From positions 1 through 54,205 of the forward strand of contig JAJPHI010000029.1 of NCBI GenBank assembly GCA_021325355.1: 54,205 nt of DNA, given 5' to 3'. The notes below the pieces were generated by a model, which saw nothing but the letters and a program-made list of their open reading frames with translations, searched no databases and had not been told where the DNA came from. Below are positions 1 to 8,767 of this stretch, in pieces (positions within the stretch are counted from its first letter, which is position 1; every line of letters begins with the position of its first letter). This DNA is from Pseudomonadota bacterium. Lineage in GTDB: Bacteria; Desulfobacterota; Binatia; Binatales; Binataceae. Made by a program: the position numbers and the translations under genes.

Positions 1-46
1 CCACCCCCTCCGCCAGCTTCTGCCCAAAGCGCACGCCACGCGTCAT
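1..46 (-). CDS. Possible 5' end of a minus-strand gene cut by the window edge
   Basis: On the minus strand an open frame runs off the left edge. From the ATG at 46 it reads MTRGVRFGQKLAEGV. The frame also stays open upstream to about 110, so an earlier non-ATG start is possible. I see no clear ribosome binding site and no recognisable domain in so few residues. The reading looks protein-like and would be divergent from the monooxygenase at 268, but it could be chance in GC-rich DNA. Confidence 0.2.
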   Translation of the reverse strand, partial: MTRGVRFGQKLAEGV

Positions 47-200
47 GCGCGCCACGGCCGCGGGTGCAGCCGCCGTTTCGGCAAGCGCATGAGAGACGCA
101 AATTTAACCGCGAAAAGCTGATCGCAGTGTGATACCGTGCGCGATCCCTATGATGGGGCAGGGCACCGCGGACCGAACGGAGCTTTTTGCCGATAACCGG

Positions 201-218
201 CCAAACTGCTAGTTTTGG
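201..218. promoter_or_regulatory. Imperfect inverted repeat upstream of the monooxygenase (possible operator)
   Basis: CCAAACT-gct-AGTTTTGG forms an inverted repeat with a 3-nt centre and one extra T in the right arm. It lies about 50 nt before the monooxygenase ATG. Size and place would suit a dimeric repressor such as a TetR-type protein, but no regulator gene is visible in the window. The operator role is inference. Confidence 0.3.
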
Positions 219-267
219 CACGACGAATTGAGAACTCGCGCTCAAATTCGAGGAAGGGAAGTCCATC

Positions 268-2031
268 ATGGAGCAAAAGAGTCCGCCGCCCCCAATCGGG
301 ACCTTCAACCCTCTCGACGTGAGGGGCGATCGCCCGCAGGAGTATTACGAAAGCATCAAGCAGAAATTCGCCGAGGAGCGCGACCTGCGCCTGCGCTATC
401 GGCCCGAGGGCACCAAACAGTACACGTCGGAGCTGACCGGCGAACTGGCGCGGTTCGAGATCGATCCGTACGCGACGGCGATCAAGCCGCGCGAGCCGAT
501 CAACGACACGGTCGAAGTGCTGTTTATCGGCGGCGGATTCTCGGCTCTGCTTACCTCCGCGCGACTGCGCGAGGTTGGCGTCGAGAGTATCCGTATCGTT
601 GAGCGCGGCGCCGACGTCGGCGGTACCTGGTACTGGAACCGTTACCCCGGGGCGGCGTGCGATGTCGTTGCTTACGACTATCTGCCATTGCTCGACGAGA
701 CCGGCTACGTGCCGTCGCGCCACTATGCGCAGGCGCCGGAGATCTTCGCGTACTGTCAGCTTATCGCACGCCGTTACAATCTGTACGAATTGGCGGTCTT
801 TCAAACCACGGTAACCTCGACCACCTGGGACGAGACCGAGAAGATGTGGCATATCGGCACCGACCGCGGCGACCATCTGCGCGCGCGCTTCGTCATCTGC
901 GCCAACGGGACGCTGTCGAAACCGAAGCTTTCGAAGATCCAGGGGATGGAGACCTTCAAGGGCCATTCGTTCCATACTTCGCGATGGGACTACGATTACA
1001 CCGGGCCGGATCTGGAAAAGCTCGCTGACAAGGTCGTCGGCATTATCGGGACCGGCGCGTCCGCGGTGCAGGCGATCCCTCGGCTCGGCAAGGCCGCGAA
1101 GGAGCTCTACGTTTTCCAGCGCACTCCGTCGTCGATTGATCTCAAGGACGATTGGGAGACCGATCCTGAGTGGGCGAAGAAACTGAAGCCGGGATGGCAG
1201 GCGAAGCGGCGCGCGCTGGCGCGGATGGAGCCGGAGCTGACCGAAGAGCAGAAGATTCGGCGAGCGACGTTGACGCCCGAAGAAAAAATCCGCCGTCAGG
1301 AAAACGCCAATATCGAATACATGATGCGCATCCATCGGCGGATCGAAGAGATCGTCAAGGACAAGGCGACCGCAGAATCGCTCAAGCCGTGGTACATGTT
1401 CATGTGCAAGCGGCCCTGTTTCGACAACGATTATCTGCCCACCTTCAATCGGCCCAACGTTCATCTGGTCGATACGCACGGCAAGGGTATCACCGAGATC
1501 ACCGCGTGCGGTCCGGTTTTCGAGGGTAAAGAGTACCCGGTCGATCTGCTGATTTATGCAACCGGCTTCGAAGTGCAGAAGACCGGGATCTACAATCAGA
1601 TTCGCGGTCAGGGCGGCCTCGATCTGAACGACAAGTATGCCGAGGGTATCCGCACGCTGCTGGGAATTCATTCGCACGGCTATCCGAACCTGTTCATCAT
1701 GGGCGGCTATCAGGCGTCGTTCCGTTTCAACCTGACCGAGATGTTGCAGACGCAGGGCGACCATATCGCCGCCTGTATCGATTACGCGCGGAAGAACGGC
1801 TACCAGACGATTGACGTCACGCCGGAAGCCGAGGAGTGGTGGGTGCAGGAGGTAATCAGTAACCGCGGCAAGACCAATCGCAATCACGATTGCACGCCCG
1901 GTTATTACAATTTCGAAGGTGAATTCAATCGCCGCCAGGACGGCAACTACAATGGCACCTTTCCCCAGTATTGCCGCCACATGGACGAGGTGAGGGCGAA
2001 GATGGAGGAGAACTTCATCTTCAGCCGGTAG
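268..2031 (+). CDS. Flavin-containing monooxygenase, Baeyer-Villiger type
   Basis: A 587-residue class B flavoprotein monooxygenase, which would use FAD, NADPH and O2 to insert oxygen into a ketone or similar organic substrate. The FAD-binding loop is GGGFSA at 88-93, with Ala where the third Gly usually sits. It is followed by the family block GGTWYWNRYPGAACD (118-132). The Baeyer-Villiger fingerprint FKGHSFHTSRWD is at 230-241, the NADPH-binding GTGASAV at 261-267, and the late ATG-type motif reads IYATGFEV. The N-terminal extension of about 80 residues is typical of the long actinobacterial/proteobacterial members. GGAAGGGAAG precedes the ATG. The gene stands alone with its own terminator, so the substrate cannot be read from neighbours. 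Family assignment is firm; ketone specificity is inference. Confidence 0.9.
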   Translation: MEQKSPPPPIGTFNPLDVRGDRPQEYYESIKQKFAEERDLRLRYRPEGTKQYTSELTGELARFEIDPYATAIKPREPINDTVEVLFIGGGFSALLTSARLREVGVESIRIVERGADVGGTWYWNRYPGAACDVVAYDYLPLLDETGYVPSRHYAQAPEIFAYCQLIARRYNLYELAVFQTTVTSTTWDETEKMWHIGTDRGDHLRARFVICANGTLSKPKLSKIQGMETFKGHSFHTSRWDYDYTGPDLEKLADKVVGIIGTGASAVQAIPRLGKAAKELYVFQRTPSSIDLKDDWETDPEWAKKLKPGWQAKRRALARMEPELTEEQKIRRATLTPEEKIRRQENANIEYMMRIHRRIEEIVKDKATAESLKPWYMFMCKRPCFDNDYLPTFNRPNVHLVDTHGKGITEITACGPVFEGKEYPVDLLIYATGFEVQKTGIYNQIRGQGGLDLNDKYAEGIRTLLGIHSHGYPNLFIMGGYQASFRFNLTEMLQTQGDHIAACIDYARKNGYQTIDVTPEAEEWWVQEVISNRGKTNRNHDCTPGYYNFEGEFNRRQDGNYNGTFPQYCRHMDEVRAKMEENFIFSR

Positions 2032-2055
2032 CTCTGGCGACCGTCAAATCGGCGA

Positions 2056-2091
2056 CGGGCCGCGGTGGATAGCCACTGCGGCCCGTTTGTT
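2056..2091 (+). terminator. Rho-independent terminator after the monooxygenase
   Basis: A 13-bp stem (2056-2068 with 2073-2085, one G-U pair) closes a 4-nt loop ATAG and is followed by TTTGTTC. It begins 25 nt after the monooxygenase stop. There is no T-run on the other strand, so it acts mainly rightward. Confidence 0.8.
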
Positions 2092-2196
2092 CACGTCGGT
2101 AAAACCTCAGCGAAGTATGTCGAGAGGGCGCGCGAGAATCACGCCGCGCGTTCCGCCGAAGGATCCCGGCCTAGAGTTTGCGCGAGAGTCGGCGGT

Positions 2197-2664
2197 TCAA
2201 ACTCGGGCTTTGGCGGTCATCGACCTGGTTGACGCGGAACGGCTCACCTTCGGTTTGACGGTAAGTACGGGACAGGGAGCCTCGCGCACGACGCGCTCCG
2301 CCACGCTGCCGAGCATCAACCGTCGCAGACCCTTGCGCCCGTGAGTAGCCATCACGATTAGCTCAGCGCGATGCTGCCTGGCGGCGGACAGAATCTCTGC
2401 GCCTGGATCACCGATCATGACTTCGATCTCATAGTCGGCACGGCGGCCGATCTTCTGGTCGGCCAGCCGCTTCAGGCGCGTCCGTGCGGCCGTCTCCATT
2501 TTCTCAAAGGGCAGCGCAACTTCAGGTCCCGGCGGGATCGCGATCACGTGAAGAATGAAGAGCGCCGCTTTGCGCTCGGCCGCCAGCTCGGACGCCGCCT
2601 TCAGCGCGAGCGACGAGTTCGCATCGAAGTCAACTGGGCACAGGATCCTGCTGAATTTAGGCAT
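2197..2664 (-). CDS. Universal stress protein, UspA family
   Basis: A 155-residue single-domain Usp. It starts with the usual beta strand and Asp (KFSRILCPVDFDANS). It carries the ATP-binding signature of the ATP-binding subgroup near residues 110-130: MATHGRKGLRRLMLGSVAER, i.e. G-x2-G followed about nine residues on by G-S. The short tail ending SMTAKARV is slightly longer than usual. AGGA lies 7 nt before the ATG. Such proteins are cytoplasmic and respond to starvation or oxidative stress; partner and stimulus cannot be read here. It lies downstream of glnE on the same strand with a 78-nt gap, so co-transcription is possible. Confidence 0.9.
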   Translation of the reverse strand: MPKFSRILCPVDFDANSSLALKAASELAAERKAALFILHVIAIPPGPEVALPFEKMETAARTRLKRLADQKIGRRADYEIEVMIGDPGAEILSAARQHRAELIVMATHGRKGLRRLMLGSVAERVVREAPCPVLTVKPKVSRSASTRSMTAKARV

Positions 2665-2742
2665 CTGAGTTCCTAGTCCGGAAGCGTCCGGCGCGTCGTT
2701 GATTTTAGGCAGCGGCGCGAGGATTTCCTATCAAGCTCGAAC

Positions 2743-5691
2743 TCAGCGCGCGCCTTCCCGCTCGATACATCGGGCGAAGGTGACACGAATCCGCGCCCGG
2801 CGCGTCTCGACTTCATCCAGCAGATGCTGCGCGGCGAGCGGCCCGTCGAAGCCGGCGCGCCGCGCTATCGGCGTCAGTTCCTCGGTAGCGGTCGGCAGGC
2901 TCGAGAGCGGGCGGCCGCTTTCGATGCGCAGCCGATTCTCGAGGAAGGCCAGAAACCGATAGTCGTCACGCAACTGCCGAATCTCATCCGCCGGCATCAA
3001 GCCGCATTGCATGATCGCCGCCAGCAGCGCGTCGGTGCTGCGCTGGCGCATCGCGGGATATGTCGCGCCGTAACGCAAAGCCATCATCTGGCACAGAAAC
3101 TCCACTTCGACGAGCCCGCCCGAGCCCTGTTTGAGATTGAGTCCAGTCCGTTCCTGTCCCAGCTCGTGGGCGATGCGCGCGCACATCGCGGCAATCTCGT
3201 TCACTCCTTGGACATCGAGGCCGCGCCCGAAGACAAACTTGCGCCGAGCGGCTTCGACCTCGTCGCCGAGCACGCGATCGCCGGCAACCACGCGCCCGCG
3301 CACCAGTGCCTGCCGCTCCCACAGCGCCGAGCTTTGCGCGTGATATTGATGGAAGCCTTCAAGGGAGGTAACCAATGGACCGGCATTGCCCGACGGCCGC
3401 AGGCGCAGATCGATCTTGTAAGCGAAGCCCTCGCGTGTGGGCGCCTCCATGATCGCGATGAACTTCTGCGCGATTCGCGCCGCGGTTTCGCGTCCGGCGG
3501 CCGCCACCTCGTCCGGCAGATAATAGACGAAAATCAGATCGAGGTCGGAATTATAAGTCATCTCGCCGGCGCCCAGTCGTCCGAGTGCGAGGATGCAGAG
3601 GCGCAGCCGCGGCATCGATTCGCTACGCTTTGCCACTTCGGCATGGGCCAGCTTCAGCGCCTCGCGCAAAACCACTTCCGCCACCAGCGTCAGTTCGGTC
3701 TGAACCGCTTCGAGCGGCAATTGCGTCGCCAGGTCAGCGATCGCGATTCGCAGGAATTCCTGATGACGAAAGGAACGCAGCGCATCGAGGCGGTCTTCGA
3801 AATCGTCGCAGGCCTCGATCAGCGCCTGCAGATCGGTCGTCAGTTCGGCTTCCTCGCGCCGGGCGCGCGCCAGATCCGACCGCACCAGCGTATCGATCAT
3901 TTCCGGATGACGGATGAAAATCTCGGACAAGTATGCGCTCGAGGCGAACAGACGGAGCAGGACCTGGCGCGTTCCCGGATGTTGCGCGAGCAAGGCCAGG
4001 AAGGAGCTCCGGCCGCCTACCGCCTTGACGAAGTCGGCGAGGTTGCCGAGGGCCAGATCCGGGTTCGACTGACGACTCACCTCGTCGAGGAGCCGCGGCC
4101 CCAGCCGCTCGAGCGACTCACGTCGCCGCTCCGTCGGCGGCATGTAGGCCGGTCCGCACGCCAGCAGTTTGAGATGCTGAGCGCTCGACTCCGGATGGGC
4201 AAAACCCAGCTCGCGCAGCGCCGGGATCGACTGTTCGGGCTGTCCGGCGGCGCGCCAGGCGAGTTCCGCGAGGGGCGGCAGAGTCTCCGCGCCGTGGGCC
4301 TCGCCGCTGAGCATCTCGTGAAATTGCTCGGCGACCCGACGGCGCTGCTCCTCCAGATCGCGTTGGAAGCGGTCGCTTCCTTCCGCGCCTTTGGGGTAGG
4401 CCAGCCGCGCAGCGAGCACCGCCAAACCGTTGCGGTCGGCCGGCAGCGTATGAACCTGCAGACCCGCGGCCACCTGCAGCTTATGTTCGACATTGCGCAG
4501 AAAGAGGTAGGCCTCGCTCAAGGCGGTGGTGCGCTCTCGCGGCATGTACCCGTAGGTCGCGAACTGCTCCAACGCGTGCAGCGTGCGCGGCGTGCGCAGG
4601 CGCGGATCCCGCCCGCCATAGATCAACACGAGGGCTTGCACGATGAACTCGAGTTCGCGGATGCCGCCGCGCCCAAGCTTGATATTGCGCTCGACGAGGT
4701 CCGGCGTGCGCAACTCGTTCTCGATCTGCCGCTTCATCGCGCGCAATTGATCGACGGTCTCGAAGTCGAGATACACCCGGTAGATAAAGCGCTGCAGCTC
4801 GGCCAGCAGTTGCCGGCCAAGCGCGAGCGCGCCGCCGACCGGACGGGCGCGCAACAGGGCCGCGCGTTCCCAGGTCTCGCCGAAGTCCTGGTAGAAGCGC
4901 AGCGCGCCTTCGACGGTGCTGACCAACGCCGCACTGCGGCCGCCCGGGCGCAGACGCAAATCCACGCGAAAGCATTCGGCGGCGAGGATCTCGGTCAAGC
5001 GTTCGCCGAGCCGTCGCGCCATCTGCAGCTCCTGACTGCGACCTTGCCCGTAGTCGTCGAACAGGTAGATCAGGTCGATGTCCGAGCTGAGATTGAGCTC
5101 GCACGCGCCGAGCTTGCCGAGGCCGAGGACGCAGAAGCGCTCGGCGATCGGTTCGGCTTTGACTTCGCTGATCGCGAGGGCGAGCGCAGATCGGATACAC
5201 TCGTCAGCCAGGCGCGACATCGCCGCGATTGTTTCGCCGACGCTCAGGCGGCCGAGCAGGTCGGCGATCGCAATCTCGATGAACGACCGCCGCTTAAACT
5301 CGTTCAAAGCCTGGGCGGAGGCGATAGCCGACGCTTCGGGTTCGAGCGTCGCCTGACGTGCGCGTTCGAAGAGCGCCGGCCAGCCGGCGACATTCGCGAG
5401 GCCGGTGCCGATCAATTCCGACGCGCCGAGGCAGAAGATGAGGTCCTTTATCGTGGCGCTGTCGGCGGTGAAGCGGCGCAGATCTGCCGGCGCTTTCTCG
5501 CCAAGCTGGAGCAGGAAGGCGAGGGCGAGCCGCTCGTCCGGAGCGGTTTCACGTACCAGTGTCAGGACGCGAATCGCCTCGGCTTCATTGAACAAACCGG
5601 CAACGCGCTCGGCCAGACTCGCTAACGATCCCTCGAAAACCGGACGGTTCATGCTTAGATTGTCCGCGATTACTGTATCAGAGATGCCCAT
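2743..5691 (-). CDS. glnE: Bifunctional glutamine synthetase adenylyltransferase / adenylyl-removing enzyme
   Basis: A 982-residue protein of normal GlnE length with the expected duplicated nucleotidyltransferase layout. The N-terminal adenylyl-removing domain has GLGKLGACELNLSSDIDL at 190-207 with the metal-binding Asp pair 204/206. The C-terminal adenylylating half repeats it as GRLGAGEMTYNSDLDLIF. It adjusts glutamine synthetase activity by adding or removing AMP on a Tyr in response to PII and glutamine. Neither glnA nor glnB/glnD is in the window. The first ATG at 5691 has GAGGA almost touching it. An in-frame ATG 13 codons later (5652) is an alternative start. Confidence 0.95.
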   Translation of the reverse strand: MGISDTVIADNLSMNRPVFEGSLASLAERVAGLFNEAEAIRVLTLVRETAPDERLALAFLLQLGEKAPADLRRFTADSATIKDLIFCLGASELIGTGLANVAGWPALFERARQATLEPEASAIASAQALNEFKRRSFIEIAIADLLGRLSVGETIAAMSRLADECIRSALALAISEVKAEPIAERFCVLGLGKLGACELNLSSDIDLIYLFDDYGQGRSQELQMARRLGERLTEILAAECFRVDLRLRPGGRSAALVSTVEGALRFYQDFGETWERAALLRARPVGGALALGRQLLAELQRFIYRVYLDFETVDQLRAMKRQIENELRTPDLVERNIKLGRGGIRELEFIVQALVLIYGGRDPRLRTPRTLHALEQFATYGYMPRERTTALSEAYLFLRNVEHKLQVAAGLQVHTLPADRNGLAVLAARLAYPKGAEGSDRFQRDLEEQRRRVAEQFHEMLSGEAHGAETLPPLAELAWRAAGQPEQSIPALRELGFAHPESSAQHLKLLACGPAYMPPTERRRESLERLGPRLLDEVSRQSNPDLALGNLADFVKAVGGRSSFLALLAQHPGTRQVLLRLFASSAYLSEIFIRHPEMIDTLVRSDLARARREEAELTTDLQALIEACDDFEDRLDALRSFRHQEFLRIAIADLATQLPLEAVQTELTLVAEVVLREALKLAHAEVAKRSESMPRLRLCILALGRLGAGEMTYNSDLDLIFVYYLPDEVAAAGRETAARIAQKFIAIMEAPTREGFAYKIDLRLRPSGNAGPLVTSLEGFHQYHAQSSALWERQALVRGRVVAGDRVLGDEVEAARRKFVFGRGLDVQGVNEIAAMCARIAHELGQERTGLNLKQGSGGLVEVEFLCQMMALRYGATYPAMRQRSTDALLAAIMQCGLMPADEIRQLRDDYRFLAFLENRLRIESGRPLSSLPTATEELTPIARRAGFDGPLAAQHLLDEVETRRARIRVTFARCIEREGAR

Positions 5692-5720
5692 TCCTCGCGG
5701 TTTGGGCGCCGGAGGCTGCT

Positions 5721-6407
5721 ATGATCGTGCTCTTTACAACCGAACGCGACTATCCTTGGGGCACACTGCGCTCCACCCACGGATGCAAGACCAAGATCGT
5801 GCTTGAAGAAAAGCGCATCCCTTATCGAATCGAAAACCTTCCGCCCGGCCATCTGTGGAAGAAGCCACCTGAGATGACGGCGCGCCATCCGCTGGGCAAG
5901 GTTCCTTATATCGAGGATGACGGCTTCGTCGTGTATGACTCGACGGTGATTGGCGAGTACCTCGAAGACCGCTACTCATGGCCACGATTGATCCCGCGCG
6001 ATGACCCGCAGGCTCGCGCACGGGTTCGCATGCTCGAACAGTTTGCCGATGAAGCGCTGCTGGTCGGCAATCTGCCGCTCATCTGGATGCCCTACTGGAG
6101 CGAACCGGACAAGCGCGACAAGGCGCGGATGGAAAAGGGTCGCGAAGGACTTCGCGCGCGCGATTTTCCCTACCTCGAACAGGTGCTGAAGGAGCATCCT
6201 GAAGGCGAATACATCTGCGGCGACTTCTCGATGGCGGACGTGCCGTTGATGGTGCTGGCGATGGTGTTGGAAGTCGATCAGCCCGATCTGCAGGCCTATC
6301 CGCGCCTGGCCGAGTATCTCGAGCGCCTGCGCCGCCGTCCGAGTTATCGTGCGATCAGTCCGCGCACCCGGGTAGCGGATGCGGTCTCGCTGATGGCGGC
6401 ACTCTAA
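5721..6407 (+). CDS. Glutathione S-transferase family protein
   Basis: 228 residues with a thioredoxin-fold N-terminal half (about 1-80) and an all-helical C-terminal half. The glutathione-binding block is visible as HPLGKVPYIEDDGFVVYDST, containing the cis-Pro VPYI and the D-S/T pair that contacts the gamma-glutamyl group. Near the N-terminus PWGTLRSTHGCK replaces a classic Ser/Tyr/Cys active-site motif, so the catalytic residue is unclear. It resembles the stringent-starvation/beta-type branch. GGAGG sits 5 nt before the ATG. It is divergent from glnE with 29 nt between the start codons. The substrate is unknown. Confidence 0.85.
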   Translation: MIVLFTTERDYPWGTLRSTHGCKTKIVLEEKRIPYRIENLPPGHLWKKPPEMTARHPLGKVPYIEDDGFVVYDSTVIGEYLEDRYSWPRLIPRDDPQARARVRMLEQFADEALLVGNLPLIWMPYWSEPDKRDKARMEKGREGLRARDFPYLEQVLKEHPEGEYICGDFSMADVPLMVLAMVLEVDQPDLQAYPRLAEYLERLRRRPSYRAISPRTRVADAVSLMAAL

Positions 6408-6431
6408 GGGATGCGGCTTCGCGTCGGGCCG

Positions 6432-7529
6432 TCAGGCGTGCCCGGCGCGAACGCGCGCCGCGCGCTTGGTCCGGTACACCACGTAGGTGCGATGGCGTCG
6501 ATGCGCATGGCGCGTCCGGTGAGCCACGACGCGACGGACACTGGGCGCATAATGACGACGCCGGGGTGGAGTGAAGTCCGTCCGCACCACGGGCGGCGGT
6601 GGCGCTTCCTGATATTTCAAATCGGGGAAATATTTGTCTTCGTAACGATGAATCTGCAGGGCAGCCAGAAACTCAGCGTAATAATTCCGCGAGGCAAAGC
6701 CGAAGTGCGAACCGCTGAAAGCGCGGAAGATGCGCGCGAAATCACCGTCGTATTGCTCTGAGGCCTGCTCCATCCCGCCCGTTCCGTAGTTATAGGCGGT
6801 AATCGCCAGTGGCCAACTGCCCAGCCGATCATAATTGCTGCGCAGCAGCGCGGCCGCCGCCTGCGTCTCTGCCTCCGGATCGAGCCGATCGTCATGATAA
6901 CGCGTGATCCGCATGTACTGCCGGCCCGTGTCACGCGTGAATTGCCAGATTCCGACCGCCCCCGCACTCGAGCGCGCGCCGGTCTGAAAGCCTGATTCCA
7001 CTTCCGCCAGCGTTACCAGTTCCGGAGGCAGTCCGGCGGCGCGAAAGATGCGCTCCATGGTCGGACGATAGTAGCGACTGCGCAGCAGTCCTTCGGCAAA
7101 CCGCTCGCGCATCCCCTCCTGAACCCGCAGGTTCTCGGCGGCCAGCGCATAGGCGGCCGGCGGCTCGCCCTTGAACAACTCGGCGACGTGACGCTCGTCG
7201 TAGGTGAGCGGCTGCGCTCCGGTAGCGAGCCGATTCAGAATATCGGTGTATTTCTCGCGCAGATAATCGTTGACCGCCGCGGTGTCCTCGCGCGAAGGCG
7301 TCCCTTCACCCGGCAGATGCATCACCTGGTAGATACGCCAGACCTGGTCCTTGTCATGAATGATGAAGTCGCGCTCGGTGTATGCCGTAAAGACATCGAC
7401 CCAGAATTTGATGTTTGGTTCGATCGCGGCCGGACGCGGAAAATCCACTATATTAACGGCGACCGCGCTGCCACCGGTCGCGATGAAGACCACTAGTGCT
7501 ATGAAGGCGCGCCAGACCCGCTGCGACAT
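6432..7529 (-). CDS. Secreted lytic transglycosylase (SLT domain) with Arg/His-rich tail
   Basis: A 365-residue periplasmic murein transglycosylase that cleaves MurNAc-GlcNAc bonds to 1,6-anhydro products. A signal peptide covers about residues 1-24 (WRAFIALVVFIATGGSAVA). The catalytic Glu is E178 in LAEVESGF, followed by SSAGAVGIWQF (187-197) and the AYNYG motif, all typical of MltD-like SLT domains. No LysM repeat follows. Instead the last 45 or so residues form a very basic Arg/His/Tyr tail. The start at 7529 is preferred to one 15 codons upstream because GGGGGTTGG precedes this ATG and the signal peptide then begins directly. It converges with the GST gene, 24 nt apart. Confidence 0.88.
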   Translation of the reverse strand: MSQRVWRAFIALVVFIATGGSAVAVNIVDFPRPAAIEPNIKFWVDVFTAYTERDFIIHDKDQVWRIYQVMHLPGEGTPSREDTAAVNDYLREKYTDILNRLATGAQPLTYDERHVAELFKGEPPAAYALAAENLRVQEGMRERFAEGLLRSRYYRPTMERIFRAAGLPPELVTLAEVESGFQTGARSSAGAVGIWQFTRDTGRQYMRITRYHDDRLDPEAETQAAAALLRSNYDRLGSWPLAITAYNYGTGGMEQASEQYDGDFARIFRAFSGSHFGFASRNYYAEFLAALQIHRYEDKYFPDLKYQEAPPPPVVRTDFTPPRRRHYAPSVRRVVAHRTRHAHRRHRTYVVYRTKRAARVRAGHA

Positions 7530-7654
7530 AGCCAACCCCCAACGTCCCAACTGACCGCAATCATTAATCCCCAAGTGTGACGATTTGTAAAGCTATTGCG
7601 TTATCAGTTATTCAGACGTTTTGCCCGACTTTAACCGTGTGGCAAACGTGAGCA

Positions 7655-8698
7655 ATGGCTGTACCGAAGAGAGTCTTGACCGTATTGAGGCCTTTCGCTC
7701 ATCAAGGATGGGCAACGCTGAGCATCGCCGTGTTCGCGGGTCTCATCCTCGCTGGATGCCACCGCGGCGATGTCGCAAACTCGAACATCTCGCAGGACCG
7801 TTTCCGGGTCGCGCTCCTGACGCCGGGACCGATTAGTGACGCCGGATGGAACGCTGCCGCCTTTGAGGGTCTGCAACTGGTAAGGCAGCGCCTGGGAGCC
7901 GACGTCGCAACCGTGCAAACGACGTCGCCCGCAGATTTTGACGACGCCTTTCGCGATTTCGCCGGGCGCCGGTTCAATCTCGTGTTTGCGCACGGCTTCG
8001 AGTACACCGACGCCGCGCTCGCCGCCGGCCGGGAGTTTCCAGAGACGACTTTTGTCGTAACGTCGGGCAGCGCCGCCTCGGCCAACGTCGCCGCGCTGAG
8101 TTTCAAAATCGAGCAGGCCGCCTACGTCGAGGGCGTGCTGGCCGGGATGATGACCCGCACTGGTACCGCGGGTGCCGTCGGCGGGATCGAACTACCGGCC
8201 ATCAAGCTTACCTTCGAGGGCTTCCGCGCAGGCTTTCTCGCGGCCCATCCGGGGGGCCGTGTGCTGACCAGCTTTATCGGGAGCTTCGACGATGTCGGCG
8301 CGGCCAAAGAGGCCGCTTCGGCCGAAATCGCGCAGGGCGCCGATTTTCTGTTTCACGACGCCGATGCGGCCGGGCTGGGAGTCTTCGCCGCCGCCCGCGA
8401 CGCGCACATTTATGCCTTCGGCGCGAGCCGCAATCAGAACGACGTGATGCCGCAGGTGGTAATCGCGAGCGCGGTCACCTCGATTCCCGACGCCTTCCTG
8501 ATGATCGCCCGTGAGGTCAAGGCTCATACCTTCCACTGCGGGATGCTCGAGCTGGGGATGCGCGAGGGCATGGTCCGCGTCGTCCTCAACCCGCGGCTCG
8601 AACCACAGATCCCATCGCGGGCGCTCGCTCGCGTCTACGATGCCGAGAAGGCGATCATGAGCGGCCAGATTGTCGTACCCTCGCATCCGGCGGCTTGA
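7655..8698 (+). CDS. BMP-family substrate-binding lipoprotein (PnrA/Med-like)
   Basis: 347 residues with a long N-terminal helix ending in the lipobox LILAGC (Cys35), so it is a lipid-anchored periplasmic-face protein. The mature part is a type I periplasmic-binding fold of the basic membrane protein class: RVALLTPGPISDAGWN at the start, then ADVATVQTTSPADFDDAF and SFKIEQAAYVEGVLAGMM. Known members bind nucleosides such as purine nucleosides and feed an ABC importer. No permease or ATPase gene lies nearby, so it is an orphan receptor, or its transporter is elsewhere. The ligand is unproven. Confidence 0.85.
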   Translation: MAVPKRVLTVLRPFAHQGWATLSIAVFAGLILAGCHRGDVANSNISQDRFRVALLTPGPISDAGWNAAAFEGLQLVRQRLGADVATVQTTSPADFDDAFRDFAGRRFNLVFAHGFEYTDAALAAGREFPETTFVVTSGSAASANVAALSFKIEQAAYVEGVLAGMMTRTGTAGAVGGIELPAIKLTFEGFRAGFLAAHPGGRVLTSFIGSFDDVGAAKEAASAEIAQGADFLFHDADAAGLGVFAAARDAHIYAFGASRNQNDVMPQVVIASAVTSIPDAFLMIAREVKAHTFHCGMLELGMREGMVRVVLNPRLEPQIPSRALARVYDAEKAIMSGQIVVPSHPAA

Positions 8699-8767
8699 TC
8701 ATTACCCCGGGGCGGAAGCGCGGCCGCACATGGATTTTGCCGCGAAAAACGGCCACCATCAGCTTGT

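Noticed and set aside
148-1980. Long open frame on the minus strand across the monooxygenase gene
   Set aside because: It lies antisense to a motif-rich flavoprotein and its translation is His/Arg/Leu-rich without any domain. In GC-rich genes, low stop density in certain antisense frames explains it.
2190-2225. GGTTCAAACTC stretch resembling a tRNA T-loop
   Set aside because: It lies within the coding end of the universal stress protein gene and no acceptor or anticodon stem can be formed around it.
2824-5625. Plus-strand open frame of over 900 codons opposite glnE
   Set aside because: Shadow of glnE: no family motif and Arg/Gln/Ala-rich, whereas glnE on the other strand has both nucleotidyltransferase motifs.
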